NCBI GenBank assembly: GCA_024349245.1
Contig: JALDNG010000038.1
Location: forward strand, 3,025,501 to 3,089,500
Source of the DNA: Neodontobutis hainanensis
Lineage: Eukaryota > Chordata > Actinopteri > Gobiiformes > Odontobutidae
Direction: 5' to 3'
DNA: 64,000 bases
Shown here piece after piece: positions 48,520-61,329 of the stretch (within the stretch, counting starts at the first letter, position 1; every line of letters begins with the position of its first letter). The notes beneath the pieces were generated by a model. It ran no database searches. It saw nothing but the letters and a program-made list of their open reading frames with translations, and was not told the origin of the DNA. Position numbers and translations under genes: made by a program.

Positions 48520-49954
48520 GTTATATAATCCTGAAATCTTTGAATACAAATGTATGGCTTGAAAAACATGAAGTCTAGTTTTATGAGGGCACTTTATATG
48601 TTATACAACTTCATGCAGGGATAGAGCTGTGCGTAAACACAGGCAGATTCAGCTGCACAAATAGAGTTTATTGTGCTTTGAGGCTGGCATAAAGCACCAG
48701 GACTGAAACCCACAGATAGAGAACCTGGAAAAAGCCATAGACAGAAGAGTTTTTGGGCAGCAATCACAGCACATTTCAGCTGCAGACAAAACGCAACTAA
48801 TGAAGCCAAAGATGACTTAAACGTCACATGGGAGTTAAGTGTTTTCCATTGTGAGGGGGCATCATGAAGTCTTATCCAAAACTACTCCAACTGGCTTTCA
48901 TTCACGCACCTCCCACCTTGCTCTCACCTTCTGCAAGGCTCCAGTCCACAAGCCACCGGCGCTCTTCCCACCTCAGCCGCTCCTCTCTGAATGGTGAGTA
49001 ATCGTGTAGGAGAGTGAGGTCATTATTATTGAGATGAGGAAGTTTGAATCGGCACACCGGAGGCTTAATTTGTGTCGTATTCACCGTGCCTTTTGACTTT
49101 GAAGTGCGCCACACACCTGACTCGTTGGGGGGCTTGTGTGTTTCCGCTTCTTCTTTTGAAAAACTACAGAAAGCTAGTCTATTTTAAGCAGAGCCTAAAA
49201 TTCTTCACTAAATGCTACATAACGTTTGAATGTGTAATTACTCGCACAGCAGCATGTGTGGAAGAGATTAGAAAAAACGTTTGACAGACTATTGCCAGGT
49301 ATAACCAAACTATACTAGACTCACTCAAAAAGAATATACACTTTCTTCAATGGCATGACGTTTGTCGGATACCGTTGTTGATTTAAAATGCTGGGTTGTT
49401 ACTGATCACAAGATGATTGGGGAAAGATGGTGATTCACTACAGTCTAAGGACGGATTGTAAAAATGTAATTAAGCTTTTTCTATTAGTTAGGAGTTGTTA
49501 AGAGAGATTCAAACTGCTGATGCTTTCTCAATATTTGGTTGCTGCTGTGTAATACGTGTAAATATATCAAAATGGAAAAGCATTGTCCCATTCTTTCATT
49601 TCCGAAAGTGGATACTTTTGCTTAAGTTGTCCCAGTGATGGCTAAACTTTAACTTCAGTCCATCTATGCACACTGTCCTAAAGCGATTCAACACCTTCAC
49701 CGAATGGACCCACCCTCAACCCACAATCTCCTCACTCAGCTAAATGGTGCGGTTTTCTTCCTGATTATATTACATGGACTTTTTTATATAAGATGTACTA
49801 TTTACGAAATGGTAGGGTAGTAACTGTCCTGACAACATCTATAACCCGGCCTGTTTTTCCTGCAGTCTGTGTTGTTCTCCCCGAGATTTCTATTTTGCTT
49901 TCAACATTGAGGTTTTATTTATTTTTCCATCAACCTAATGGAGTGTCTAAGAAC

Positions 49955-50036
49955 AGGCTCTTGAACAATCTGTAAACCCCTTTGAGGCAACGGTTAATGT
50001 AATATTGGGCTATATATATAAATAAATTAATTAGAA
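49955..50036 (+). mobile_element. LINE-like 3' tail
   Basis: CCCCTTTGAGGCAACGGTTA, then TAATATTGGGCTATATATAT and AAATAAATTAA resemble the 3' end shared by fish L2/CR1-like LINEs and their SINEs (TTTGAGGC..., GGGCTATATAAATAAA). Only the tail is recognisable; sequence to the left (from about 49700) may be related 3' UTR. Confidence 0.45.
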
Positions 50037-50429
50037 ATTTCTGTGTTTGCTTTTGTAGCTTTGCTTTTACAACACTCTCTGTTGTTGTGTTTTTCCATCT
50101 TGGAACCACTTTTCACAGCAGTAGGATGTGAGAAAGTGGGTGGACATGAATAGATAATTTTCCCTATATTTAGGTCATGTTGCGATTATGATACCTCCCA
50201 TTGTGCTGTAACTAATTGTAATTACCAACATACTCAAGACAAAAGTTTATTATGAGCACTATAGGACTCTAGAGATGTCAGCTAAAAGCTAACGTCTTAT
50301 CCCTGGTGTCCACACTTAGCCTATGGTCCGGTTATTTTTGAATGAGCTAGTAAACTTTATCCAAAAGGCCCCATACCTTTATGGTCTGTGCAACAGATAC
50401 ACAAAGCACTACAAAAGCTATCAATAAGT

Positions 50430-50791
50430 AAGTAATTCAAATTTATTTATATAGCACCTTTCACAGATATAAATCACAAAGTGCTCTACAAAGTGCAATT
50501 TTGAATAAAAGAACAATAAAACTATGATAAATAAAAATTAAAACCACAAAATAAAACTAAAAGCTTGTTTAAATAAAAGAGTCAACAGCTGCTTTTTAAA
50601 AGAATCAACAGAAACGTCCACTCGCAGTGACAGGGGCAGAGCCTGGGGGCGACTGCTTGGTAGGACCGGTCTCCCCGAGTTTTAAAACGGGTTTTTTTTT
50701 TTTTAGACCGAAGAGCACGGAAGGAGGAGTAAAGGGTCAACAGGTCAATGATGTACTGGGGGGCCTGTCCATGCAGGGCTCTAAAAGTCAA
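50430..50791 (-). mobile_element. LINE 3' fragment (L2/Rex1-like reverse transcriptase C-terminus)
   Basis: On the minus strand, 50582-50791 encodes MTFRALHGQAPQYIIDLLT and later GDRSYQAVAPRL, which resembles the end of the reverse-transcriptase polyprotein in fish L2-type LINEs (VFKALHGLAPPY...DLL, then LRS and a GDRAFA...AP-L motif). It is followed by a 3' UTR ending GGTGCTATATAAATAAATTT and an ACTTACTT microsatellite-like tail near 50430. Sequence to the right (to about 50870) may belong to the same repeat but is not clearly coding. It is 5' truncated, as is usual for LINEs. Confidence 0.65.
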
Positions 50792-52074
50792 GACTAAAAT
50801 TTTTATTCTGAATTTGACTGGAAGCCAATGAAGTGAGGATAAAACCGGGGAAATGTGAGCCCTTCTGTTGGTTCCATGAGGAAAATTCAGAGAAATCCTT
50901 TAAAAACAAACGACCAGGACCAGGAAGTTGGTAAATTAAAACGCAATAAAATGAGTCATTGTTGCCAACCTTAGTCTTCTGCATCTGAAAGGACTCGAAA
51001 AACTCTGGGTTCATCAACCTGCCGCAGAAGCCGTCCCGAGACACAAGTGCAAGTCCGCCTCCTTGTCGCGAAACCCGAGGTGTCCCAAACACAGAACAGT
51101 CCGGAGGGCACAGTTAGATCTAAGGCAGTCCATACACCACATTCCTTTCATGTACCACAACAGTAGTCAACTTACACTTGCTTTACATTCGTTTTTTCTG
51201 TCTTCATGTTGCATTCCTGTCAGTGAGCATTTACGAGCCTCTGTATCATACACTGTTACATTTGGTAGCAGTGCCAAACCCTATTTGTATCCACCCATTG
51301 GTGTCTCTGGGAGCAATACTAAACTGCTGTTCCATTTCACGCACTTGTCTGTTTTGGGCCACGCTGCAGAAAAGAAATGCTTTGCCTGCATCAACTGAGG
51401 ATAACATCTCTGATCCTATTATTTACTCTGTGGAAGACTTCCCTTTGAGGATATTTTTCCATTTTAAAAATTGTTTTGCCAACACCAGGAAGGGGAATCA
51501 CGACTGCGTTTTGTTGTAGTCCACCAACTGGCTTTGAAATGAATGAATGTGTGGTTTGAGCGCAGAAATAGCAGCAATCTCCGTAAGTCCAACGGAGGTG
51601 TTATCCATAGTAAATCATTTTAGGGAAGAAACAGGAGGACGCACTTCTGCCAACGGAGTTTGACTCACTTCTCACGCACAAAAATAATAATCATAATATA
51701 GTTAGACTTTGGAGATGCGTCATAGTTCTCTTAGCAACCGAGCCTGGTGTCACAGAGGTCTGCTGTACAAATAAATAACGAACCACACAAGACAAAGAAA
51801 AAAGCTAATTTTGATTTGGTGTAGGTGTAAAGCAGCTGTGTCAAGTTATCAGTTGACTTTTATAGTGCTTTTAAGGACAATGCTTCTTATCTTAAGTATT
51901 TAAAGTAAAAACTAACTCTTTCCATACAGTTGCCAAGAGAGGACAACCTGAGCACTGTCTGGACTTGGTCTAAGTCTGCCTGCTTCACCAAACACTAACC
52001 TTAATGAGTCTGGACTTGATTTCTATTAAAGTGCATTATGCACTGGTTCTAGTTTTGACCAGGTCTTGACCCAT

Positions 52075-52639
52075 GGTGCGTTTATTTGGTTCTCAGAAAC
52101 TCGAAAAAACATTTTTCCCGATTTGAAAAATGCACAAAAAAGCAGGCTAAATCTCGGAAACTCGGGTGAGTCGGAGTTGCCCGACCGACTATTATTAACA
52201 CATTCTGTGTTGACTTTATTTGCGTCAACAACATGGCGGTGGAAAACATGTTTAAAGTTTAAGATAAATTAACAATATCAGTCATTTAAATGCATTCCAT
52301 ACAAACTGTTTTGTTTGTTAATAACTTGATAATAGGAGAGCACATGTTTTAGTCCTTACAGGTTTATTTAGACTGACTAAAGGTGTTTATTTACATTTGT
52401 TATTTTAACATTATGCTAACGTATGTTTTCTGGAACTGCTAACAATAGGCAAATAATTGCTAGCTACTTTGACTGTATTAACTCATTTGAAAAAAACATT
52501 AGCACATGTCTTAGCATCCACCTTCCTAGTTTTAATTATTTTGAAAGTTCCAACTTTACCGAGCTGAAAACACGTGAACGAACCCAAACAACTTCCCAAC
52601 TCGGACACTCAGAGTTCCCGAGGACCACATGAATGCACC
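52075..52639. mobile_element. Non-autonomous DNA transposon candidate, 565 bp
   Basis: The termini GGTGCGTTTATTTGGTTCTC (52075-52094) and, read inward on the other strand, GGTGCATTCATGTGGTCCTC (52639-52620) match at about 15 of 20 positions. Subterminal sequence at both ends contains ACTCGG/CTCGGA motifs. No transposase is encoded and no clear target duplication is seen. Confidence 0.5.
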
Positions 52640-52969
52640 GTCAGTCTCGCCCTGACGTCAGTCTTGGTCTCTGGTCAATGTGGTCTTGACCACCACAGAA
52701 TGTCCCTACAGGGCACCATAACTCTTCACCTGCTCTAACAAACACTGTAGACTTTTGCACCGAGTTGATTCAGTTGTGGCTAGATTAAAATTAAGCTCAC
52801 TTTTAGCAACATCATATTTAAACAATCAGAAATCGTTCCACAAATTCATGAAATGTACCACTTTTGTTTAAATAAGAAAAAACACACATTAGAGAAATCT
52901 CATTGTGGTAAATGTTCTAGGTGATTATATTTTCATTACCGAGGATCATCAAGTCTTTGTTAAATATGT

Positions 52970-53220
52970 GGCACTGCCCTCGTGAAGGCCGCCCCCGCCC
53001 CGCGCTCCCATCACAACATAAGCCAGGCACCTTGCTGCCTGTCGCCCCGGCCCGTCAGAGCCACTATCTACCTATCAATCTGTGAGAGTGTCCACCTGCG
53101 TGCTGCGATAAGAAGCTGTGGGTGTCTGTAGCCCTGACACCGGCTGATTTATGCTGGCCCCTCTCTCTTTAGGAGGCCGATTTGTGAGAAAATCCCCAAC
53201 GCCTCACGCAGACCCAGTGT
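52970..53220. promoter_or_regulatory. GC-rich, CpG-containing patch
   Basis: GAAGGCCGCCCCCGCCCCGC, GTCGCCCCGGCCCGTCAG and CTGCGTGCTGCGATAAG make this the most GC-rich patch in intron 1. It could be a small CpG island, an alternative promoter or an enhancer. No TATA-like element or start of a reading frame stands out. Confidence 0.3.
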
Positions 53221-56200
53221 GTTTGTGTGTGCACCTGTTTGTCGGGATGTTTGCACGTGCTCCACTCTGCCAGAATCTTTGTCTGTCAAAACAAAACTGA
53301 CGGGCAACTGCTTTTGTCATTTTTCAACTCTAAATCTGATTTAATACTTGTACTACAACGCAAAGCCACTCTATCCACGAAAAAGGTTATAAAATCAATA
53401 TACAATGAATGATAAATGAGAATATATTGCAAACTTGACATAAAACTTGATGATCTCCAGGAGTAAAGCGGAGGTAGAATTTGATTTGTGGTTAAAAATT
53501 CATGTGAGAAATAGCTTTAAAATGGTTGTCTGCTGCTCTTTCTTTGGATCAATTCTTTTGCATTAAATACAAATAAAACAAGACTAACTCACCCAATGTT
53601 GGGCATTTAAGAGTTCAAGGCTATGTTTATCTAAATGAAGGGAATATTTTGTCCTAATTAGGCTGCAAGAAAATAAATTATAATATGTGTGTCATTATCA
53701 ACATCATCTAAGCATCTATGTACGTGTCAGAAAAAATAATGGAAAATTATTCTCAAGGACATTTTCGTCACAAATAAGGACAAAACATTTTCTCATTATG
53801 GTCATATACTGTGATTTACAATATACTTAGCACAAGTGGAATAATTATATACCTTTCTATAAACAATGCTCTAAAAATTCCAGTTTTCCAAGATGTGTTT
53901 TATTAGACTTGCTTCAGATTTGCTTCAGACTTGTGCATTTTCTTTACAATAAAATCTGCTAGACTGAAAATGATCTTAAAATAGTCAGGACTGAGTTACT
54001 GAATGATTTGAAACTGGATGCCGTGAGGATTTATGAAAACAGGAATGCATTAGTGTAGACATAACTTTACACTGAAGTAGAGTAGTATTGTAGAGTTAAT
54101 ATTGTTATGGACTTGTATCAGACATTTTGAGGGTGTTTCTTTACTGCATCTCTCATCAAACCCTCATACTCCACAATAATAACCTGCCAAGAAGGTTTTA
54201 TCCCCTTTATGGCTCTGTAGACTGTATGTCCGCCACTGTACAAAGGTTGTTATTTTAAAGTGCATTAATGTGACTTACCTTTGTGCCTAAGGGTGGGCAC
54301 GAGCATTAAACATGAACAGAAATTCTCAGATTGTGTTAGGAAAAAAAGAAATAAAAGGATCAACAGTTGAAAGCCATAATAAAACATCTATTTTTTTGCC
54401 TGACTGTTAATATCCAGGTTATGGCCTTCATGCTTCAGACACTAAACCATTTCTGCTGCTGTTTTTATCTCCATTCACCACCCATGAGAAGGTTTCAAGT
54501 GGAGGTTAAGATCCTGCCTTAGGCCTGTTCGGTCGACTCTAAAAAAATACAAGCTTCATTCACTTCAAATGAAGCAACACGGCTTTGAATGTAGACCAGA
54601 ATTACATTAGATTGTGACCGATTGTGTCTCCACTGTTGTAACGTAGGGAGCCATTTAATAGCCTGGCTGTTAATCCATGTCAAGGAAGGCAGAGAAAGGA
54701 CCATTTGACACGAGCTAACTTTCCGCTGTAATTACAAAACCTCATTAAGTTCATTAAGTCATTCCTTGTGTTGGGGGATTTGTTTTACAAGCACCGCCAA
54801 CGCACTGAGGCCACCGCAAGCAGTGTCAGCTAACTCAGACGGGGGTTTTGAGAGGATACTAAGGTGGATTTGGAAAGAAGCATTATCATTAATGTTGGAT
54901 TTTAAATATGGATTTTATTACATGGGATGCAAGGGTTAAGTGTTCTAACTCAAATGCAACGTATCATCACCTGTCCATAGGAGGGTTTTATAGGGCTATG
55001 TAGAAAAAAAGTTATCCATTTGTTCTCACAGTCTCTATGGTCTCTACTTTTAATTCATAGTTGAAGAAATGCAATAACATTCTCTTCATTTTTTAAATAA
55101 CTGTGACTAAGAGATGCAGCAATCCAACTCTTTCAGTGCAAATACTGCTCTGGGGGCTTTGGCCATATGCCAATACTCAATATCAAATAACAAAGACATT
55201 TTGCTTTATTAGACGAAGGTATCTGAGGAAAACTGTTTAATCACCTACTAGTCTTAGTATAGAAATCATAAGTGAAAAAACAAGACCTTGAGATGCCATT
55301 TAAGCTTTATAATCAAGGATTGTAATAAATACGAATGTTCAGTAGATAGTGGGACTTTGGTCAATCCAATACTTGCATTCTTGAATAAAGGACCCTCCCA
55401 TTGGCTGTTGACACCATTTGTCAATAATGAACCAATGGCTTTCGACAATACAGAGAAAGTGTCTAGTAAAGTGCAGACTGTCTTTTTACAAAAAAGAAAA
55501 GTTAATGCAGTCACACAATGTTTAATGAGATATCTGCAGGATTGCACTGATTTTAAAGTAAGCTCTAATTTTAGATTTAATGTAATGTACTTTACACATT
55601 GTGTTAATCATTTTAAAAGGAAGAAGAAAAAAAGCCCATTTTAGCAAGTTTTGTTTAGAATCACAATAATACATGGACAAATAGATCAGTTATGGTCCAG
55701 TATGTCCAACACCATGGCAGGACTGAGTGCAAATGTGTTTCAGACATTAAGTATTGCAGTGGCGTGCTTCGAATGGCCCCCGGTTGGTCCATCTATTCCT
55801 GCCATGATCCAGCCATCACCTTCCCTTTAGCGCACTTGATCCCAGTCAATCCCGGGGCATTAGTGATTCTGGGAGTGGCTTTGGGGCAGTGACAGTGACA
55901 CTGTGATAACTGTGAGATGGACACAGAACAGAGCCCAGCCCGAGGCACAGGGGAATTTAAGGACATGTCCCATACACTGGTCAGTACTCCCAGGCTATGT
56001 CCAGACGAATGCATGTTAAAAACTTCACTTTTGCTGTGTTCTTTTTAGGGAAACTAACACAATATCATGATACTGCCACCTCTGGCCTGTCCAGAATATA
56101 CTGTTAACTGACTTATTTATTAGAACTGTTGCTTTAACCCAAATGTGACCCCTGATTCAAATATGGCTTGCATTTTCTATTGCAATTGTTTCTTCTTCTT

Positions 56201-57089
56201 TAACTTCTCTGTAGTACATGGAGGATGATTTACTTTGTCATCATTAACACATCAAAAGAGCCAAGTGTGTATTTCAAAGTCATCTGATAACTGATACTCT
56301 TTAATGGCGCAGTGGAACAGTAATTAATTTCAAAAACATCCCATTTATTTGTTCGGGAAGTGAATGCTCCCGCCAAAGCGGCATAAATCCTGTCTGTTGC
56401 TGCAGCTCAAATTAATTTACGTGTTGCGTCTCCTCGCATCCTTTGAGAATTTAATTATCTCTGCAAACAGGCTCGGGGAATGTTGAACGTACATTATATC
56501 AACAGACTTGTACAGGAGCCAGAACATCGCATCACACAGACCCTTTATTCAGCGTCAGATCAGACAGGTGCACTATTACACCTCACACAAGAACAGGCTT
56601 TTTACACTACTAAAGAAAATATAGTGGTAATTGTTTCATTCAGCCATGCTTGGTCTTTTATTCATAAAATACTTTTTGGTGTCACACAGCATAAATGAGG
56701 CCCAGTGCTAATGAGATGAAATTTTGGTTGGTATATGGTATAATTTCCACTAAAGGCAGCTTAATATGTGCATAAAAAGTGAAAGTAACATATTGCACAT
56801 TTTTTAAAACCCCCCAAAATACTATATTGTTGCACCTTTTTCCATCCTCGCCATCATTTTTCAGTGCAGCATTTAGAGTTAAAATGGCAGTATCACTTTG
56901 ATGGGGAAGGATATCAATGTGACACATTCCTGAAAGACCCTTTGTCTTTTGTATTTATTGTCGGCCTTGATCGGATGGAGGCAGAGGGGAAATACCTGGT
57001 ATGGCCTCAGGAAGCGACAGGGTAACAGATGAGTGGACACCACCGCCATAGCTCCTCCGCTTCCGTTTTTCTTTGTTTTTGTTTTTTCA
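53221..57089. other. Intronic sequence, nothing recognised
   Basis: Mostly AT-rich. Denser patches are at 54700-54850, 55760-55930 and 56330-56470 (GAATGCTCCCGCCAAAGCGG, AATTAATTTACGTGTTGCGT). Open frames at 55266-55644 on both strands show no domain. Confidence 0.35.
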
Positions 57090-57265
57090 GTTTTAGGCTC
57101 CCGGACCTAGTAATTCCAATTTGGGTGTCAGTGAGAGCAGCGATTCATCATTGGCTGGATTACTTAGTGGGCCGAGAGCAGAGGGCTATTTATCTCTGGG
57201 CCTGACACAACCCTGGTCTGAGAGACACCACTGCTGCTCCGCTCTGACAATGAGTTAACTGTTTT
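57090..57265. promoter_or_regulatory. Candidate conserved non-coding block
   Basis: GACCTAGTAATTCCAATTTG, GATTCATCATTGGCTGGATT and GGGCTATTTATCTCTGGGCC lie in a dense, repeat-free segment. It contains homeodomain- and MEF2-like cores (CTATTTAT). Confidence 0.3.
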
Positions 57266-57704
57266 CTGTTGGAAAATGGGTCGACCTTGTACACTCTTTA
57301 AAAATGAATCAGTGACGCCAAAGGTGAGGACCTAAACTGTTGTTAAATGTGTGTGGAGAAACAGAGGGTAGCACATGCACAGACTAACACTATCGCCCAA
57401 CTCTTTCCCACTTTTAAGATATGCACACAAATAACATCTTTTTTTTTGGCACTTCATTTTTTTCATAAAAAATTACAACAAACAAGGCTGTTGGAAAGGT
57501 AGCTCCACAGTTATCTTTACCTTCCTGTCCAAAATCGATCATTTAAAGAGGTAACTGTAGAACCTTTTCTGTTTTTCTGTTGTTAACTTGAAGAAGAAAA
57601 TGACTACCAAATACCAAAAATAGCAGCTAAATCGTGGATTAATAATCTAGACATACATTCTTATACCCTGACCCTGGTTTTCGCAACAACACACATGGGG
57701 TCAG

Positions 57705-57755
57705 GACAAGAGAGACTTGGGACTTTCCTGGATAAATAAAGGTTAAATAAAATGA
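57705..57755 (+). mobile_element. LINE-like 3' tail
   Basis: CTTTCCTGGATAAATAAAGG followed by TTAAATAAAATG is a common ending of fish LINE copies. No upstream coding part is recognisable. Confidence 0.4.
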
Positions 57756-57871
57756 AAAGTAAACTTTGTCTTAAAACAAAACCATAAAAGTGCTAGTGAA
57801 CTAATTTGATTTAATTTCAGTTTTTAATAAACTCATCATCTGATTTACTTTTAGTTGGGGCTGTTGATAGA

Positions 57872-57912
57872 GAACATGTCCCTGCAAGGCTACCATAGAT
57901 GCTCAAGAGGCA
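57872..57912 (+). repeat. Unassigned dispersed repeat, 3' fragment
   Basis: GAACATGTCCCTGCAAGGCT then ACCATAGATGCTCAAGAGG matches the right end of copies 1-3. The GAGCCATTA end was not found upstream. Confidence 0.55.
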
Positions 57913-58044
57913 ATATTGTCACAGTTTCCCAATGCCAGACCCCACAACAAGCTAATAAGACTGAGAAAGTGATTTCCATTGCTGAACCTGCACTTGAGTC
58001 GTTTATGTGTATTTCTATGTTGAATGTTTTTTAAGGAGCATGAG

Positions 58045-58095
58045 GCTGCAAAATTTATTTCCCCAAGAGGGACAATAAAGAAAATTTGAACTTTA
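58045..58095 (+). mobile_element. LINE-like 3' tail
   Basis: AATTTATTTCCCCAAGAGGG then ACAATAAAGAAAATTTGAA resembles the widespread AATTTCCCC-GGGA-CAATAAAG ending of fish non-LTR elements, including a polyadenylation-type hexamer. Confidence 0.4.
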
Positions 58096-58859
58096 AACCA
58101 CATGCTTCCTGTAGTAGATAAACCGAGTGGACATCTTACACCTCACACCACATTTCAAATCCCTGCAAGATGTTAGCATAAATCTACCATAAGCATTGGT
58201 CCAGGATGAGTGTGATTTAAAGCCCCTCAACGAGAGTCAGGCTATTCATTTAGCTCGAACAATACAATGAAACACATAAACACCTCGGCTGTTCTCACAC
58301 CGACATAACATACATAACATAAATAAATAAATTAACCTAAACTAAACAGTTAAATTTGTTTTGATGCAGAAGAGTTTTTGAGATTTTTGAGACTAGACAT
58401 CAGAAATATTAAGTTCTAGCAAAAATTTTATGAAATCTAGAAACATAATTTATCAAAATGTAATTGCAGTATGGCACAGCTTACAACAGCTTACAACCTG
58501 AAGTCGCTGGAGCCAAGCACATGTTAGCAGAGGTCAATTGTGTAACCAATACTGGGTCAGGAAGATGGCACTCTCAGAGATATATCAGTGACAGACAAAT
58601 GATTTATTTCAGGGAATTCGATAGACAGTCACTATTTGTAATGACAATCCCATGCCATTCTCTCTGACCACAGTCTTTGTCATGTCCCACACTTTCATGT
58701 CACACATTAACTTCGTGAGCCAGCTGACAACGCAGAAAAATGGACTTAGGTGTTATGCCCTGCCCATCTGAAAAAAACATAACTAACTTATTGTCTATAA
58801 CTGACACAGCAGAAACACAGAGGCTGTAAAAAAAAAAAATATATTTTTAAAAAGTGTGA

Positions 58860-59220
58860 TTTTATCTGGAGTCCGATTATCCTTGTGAGTCGCATCAAAA
58901 GGAAAAGTAATTAAGTCGTCTGAGGACGTTATTGGGAAGGAGAATTGTATCAGTGAAGCTGTGGGCTTGTGATGCCGCCAGCTTATCAAGTGAATGTGTG
59001 TATTTCTGTGAGTGACATGCAGTTCTGCAGCGGAAGATGAGACCTCTGTTGTGCGTTTGTAGCCGCCACAGCCAGCCGCTCCTCATTAACCTTTTGGGAG
59101 ATAAGCCTGTTTTAAGTCCATGTTTGAACAGCCTGTGTGAAGTATCTCCCACTGATATGTGGCTTGGGCTAACAAACAGCCAAACCGTCCACCCTCACTC
59201 CGCTTTATATACAGTTTGAG
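58860..59220. promoter_or_regulatory. Candidate conserved non-coding block
   Basis: TTATCTGGAGTCCGATTATC, AAGTAATTAAGTCGTCTGAG, GTGATGCCGCCAGCTTATCA and GCCGCTCCTCATTAACC keep CpGs and carry TAAT/GATTA cores. Short open frames on both strands here are not convincing genes. Confidence 0.35.
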
Positions 59221-61329
59221 GCTTTTTCCAGAGATAATTAACTATTTTACACACATTTTACTTACTGCGTGGCTCTAAAAAGGACTTAAAACAATGCTAG
59301 GAACAAATTACTTTAGAAATTGTTGCCTTGGCACCTGGGGAATACACTCTCCTTAACGGCAGCAACATTTTATGAAGCACTTACTTTCTGCCGCACACGG
59401 GTACCAAAGAAAAAAAAATAAACTTTGGTTAGATTATCAACGTAATAAAAATAAAGAAGAAAAATAAGAAAAATCAGTCACAAATCTGGGCCATGGGTTG
59501 TAGACACCTTAGAGACTAGAGAGATACAGAGGTCAATGCTGGTCATGTGGTCAAAAAGATTTCTCAAACTGATATTTATTTTTTTACTCCAGAGTTGAAT
59601 GCCTTCAATAACGTAAAAATCTCGGTTAAAATCCGCCGTACTATCCCGAATTCGATGGGCCAGATGAGTTGGCAGCACTAAATGACATCAGATGTAGCTA
59701 ACATGGCTGACCCACAACGCTAATGTCCTGGACAGTTTACGTCTGTTGCAGCTGACAGAACATCGAGACGAGAACATCGAGACATTACAAGAATGTGAGA
59801 CCTCCTCCCAGTGAGAAGACCACCTGGCATCACATTGTGAGGTGGTTACTATTGCTAAACAAACACATTAAACACACCTAAAGCATAAATTGCAGTTGTA
59901 GATTAGACAATATTTGACTATTTCTTCCAGATTATATAACCACCATTGCTGCTTTAGTCCAGGTTTTCCAGGAAGCTTGGAGACCCATGTGTGTTTTCTC
60001 TCCCTAAGATCCGCAATATTACCAGAATTCAATTTCAATTTTAATCACAGGCCCTAAAATCTCCATATCTCTAGCACCTGAGCCACCCTTAATTACAGAA
60101 CAAGCATTCTGGGCGGCGCTCAGCAGTGGCCTGCTAACAAGGTTAAAAGGTGCAGACTGTGTGTAATGGGAAGCACAAGACCTCACTGAGCAATTGTTAA
60201 CACCATGTTAGCTACTCAACGTCTTTGTCTCTCCCAGTACCTTTTTTCCATGCTAGCAAAATGCTCCGAGCACCTTGTTAGAAGCGCTAGGCTAGAAGTA
60301 ATGTAATTTAGCTAAGTGGTGAATGTGGAGGTGCCAGATGTGATTTTTGCAGTGGATGGTGCCGGCTGCAGTGATAGAGCAGAGTACAGAGGGAAAGCTG
60401 TTAGATTGCGTTGCCTCTCGCTGGAGTGCTGCATGCTGCATCTGATAATTGACAAACCGTCTGTTTGCTGCAGAGACCTGTGCCGTTGTCAGCGTCAAAA
60501 CTGACATCAATTTCAGAACAGGAAAATAACTTCTGATAATTACTACAAAATGTTTTATGCATTATCAGCTTAGATCCAGTGTTTGTTTTTTATACCCACA
60601 GTGGTGTGGCACTTTTAAGAATCGTCTTGGGCCTGAAACTTGGACAATTTAAGACCAGCCATTTTTGATTTATAAATAAATAGAAATGTTAAAGATTAAA
60701 TTTTTTTACTTCAAATCCAACTGTTAAAGTCTCTATCCCCTTTTTTACCAAGTGGGCTAACACCAAACCCCTCTTGAGTTTGTTACTGGACTGAAACTGG
60801 ACTAATAATTGAATTTTAATGCATATGAATTGTTTGCTATGTCTGATGCGCTGGCCTTTGTCTTGATTTGGTCTCTGTCTTTACAGTGTTAGATCTGTCT
60901 TTGATCTATGTCTTGGTTACAGTTAGTGTAAAGTAATGTTATTTGTATATTCCCCAATTTCCAAATCAAAACTAATTTCTCTAAAGAGCCTATTGCATTA
61001 TTTGAGCAGCCTCCTAAAATGAAATGCCTTGACTGATTGGAATTGTTGCTTGTCCCTAAAAAGTGATCACTACTTGTTTATGCTCATAAAAGTGAAAATG
61101 CAATGCTAACGCAACTTTATATCTGAAATATAAGCTTTACCTACAATGTAACTTGCCAAGATTTGTAATAAATGTAACTGGTTTAAATAGATGCTAGGAA
61201 TATATACTAATTAAATGGCCTGTCTTTGATATATTGTTACATACAAAAATGTATTCATCATTGTAAAAACCTCCCTGCTTTTGCTGCTTGTAACGAGACG
61301 ATTTTCTCATGTAAGACTTAAGACTCCCT

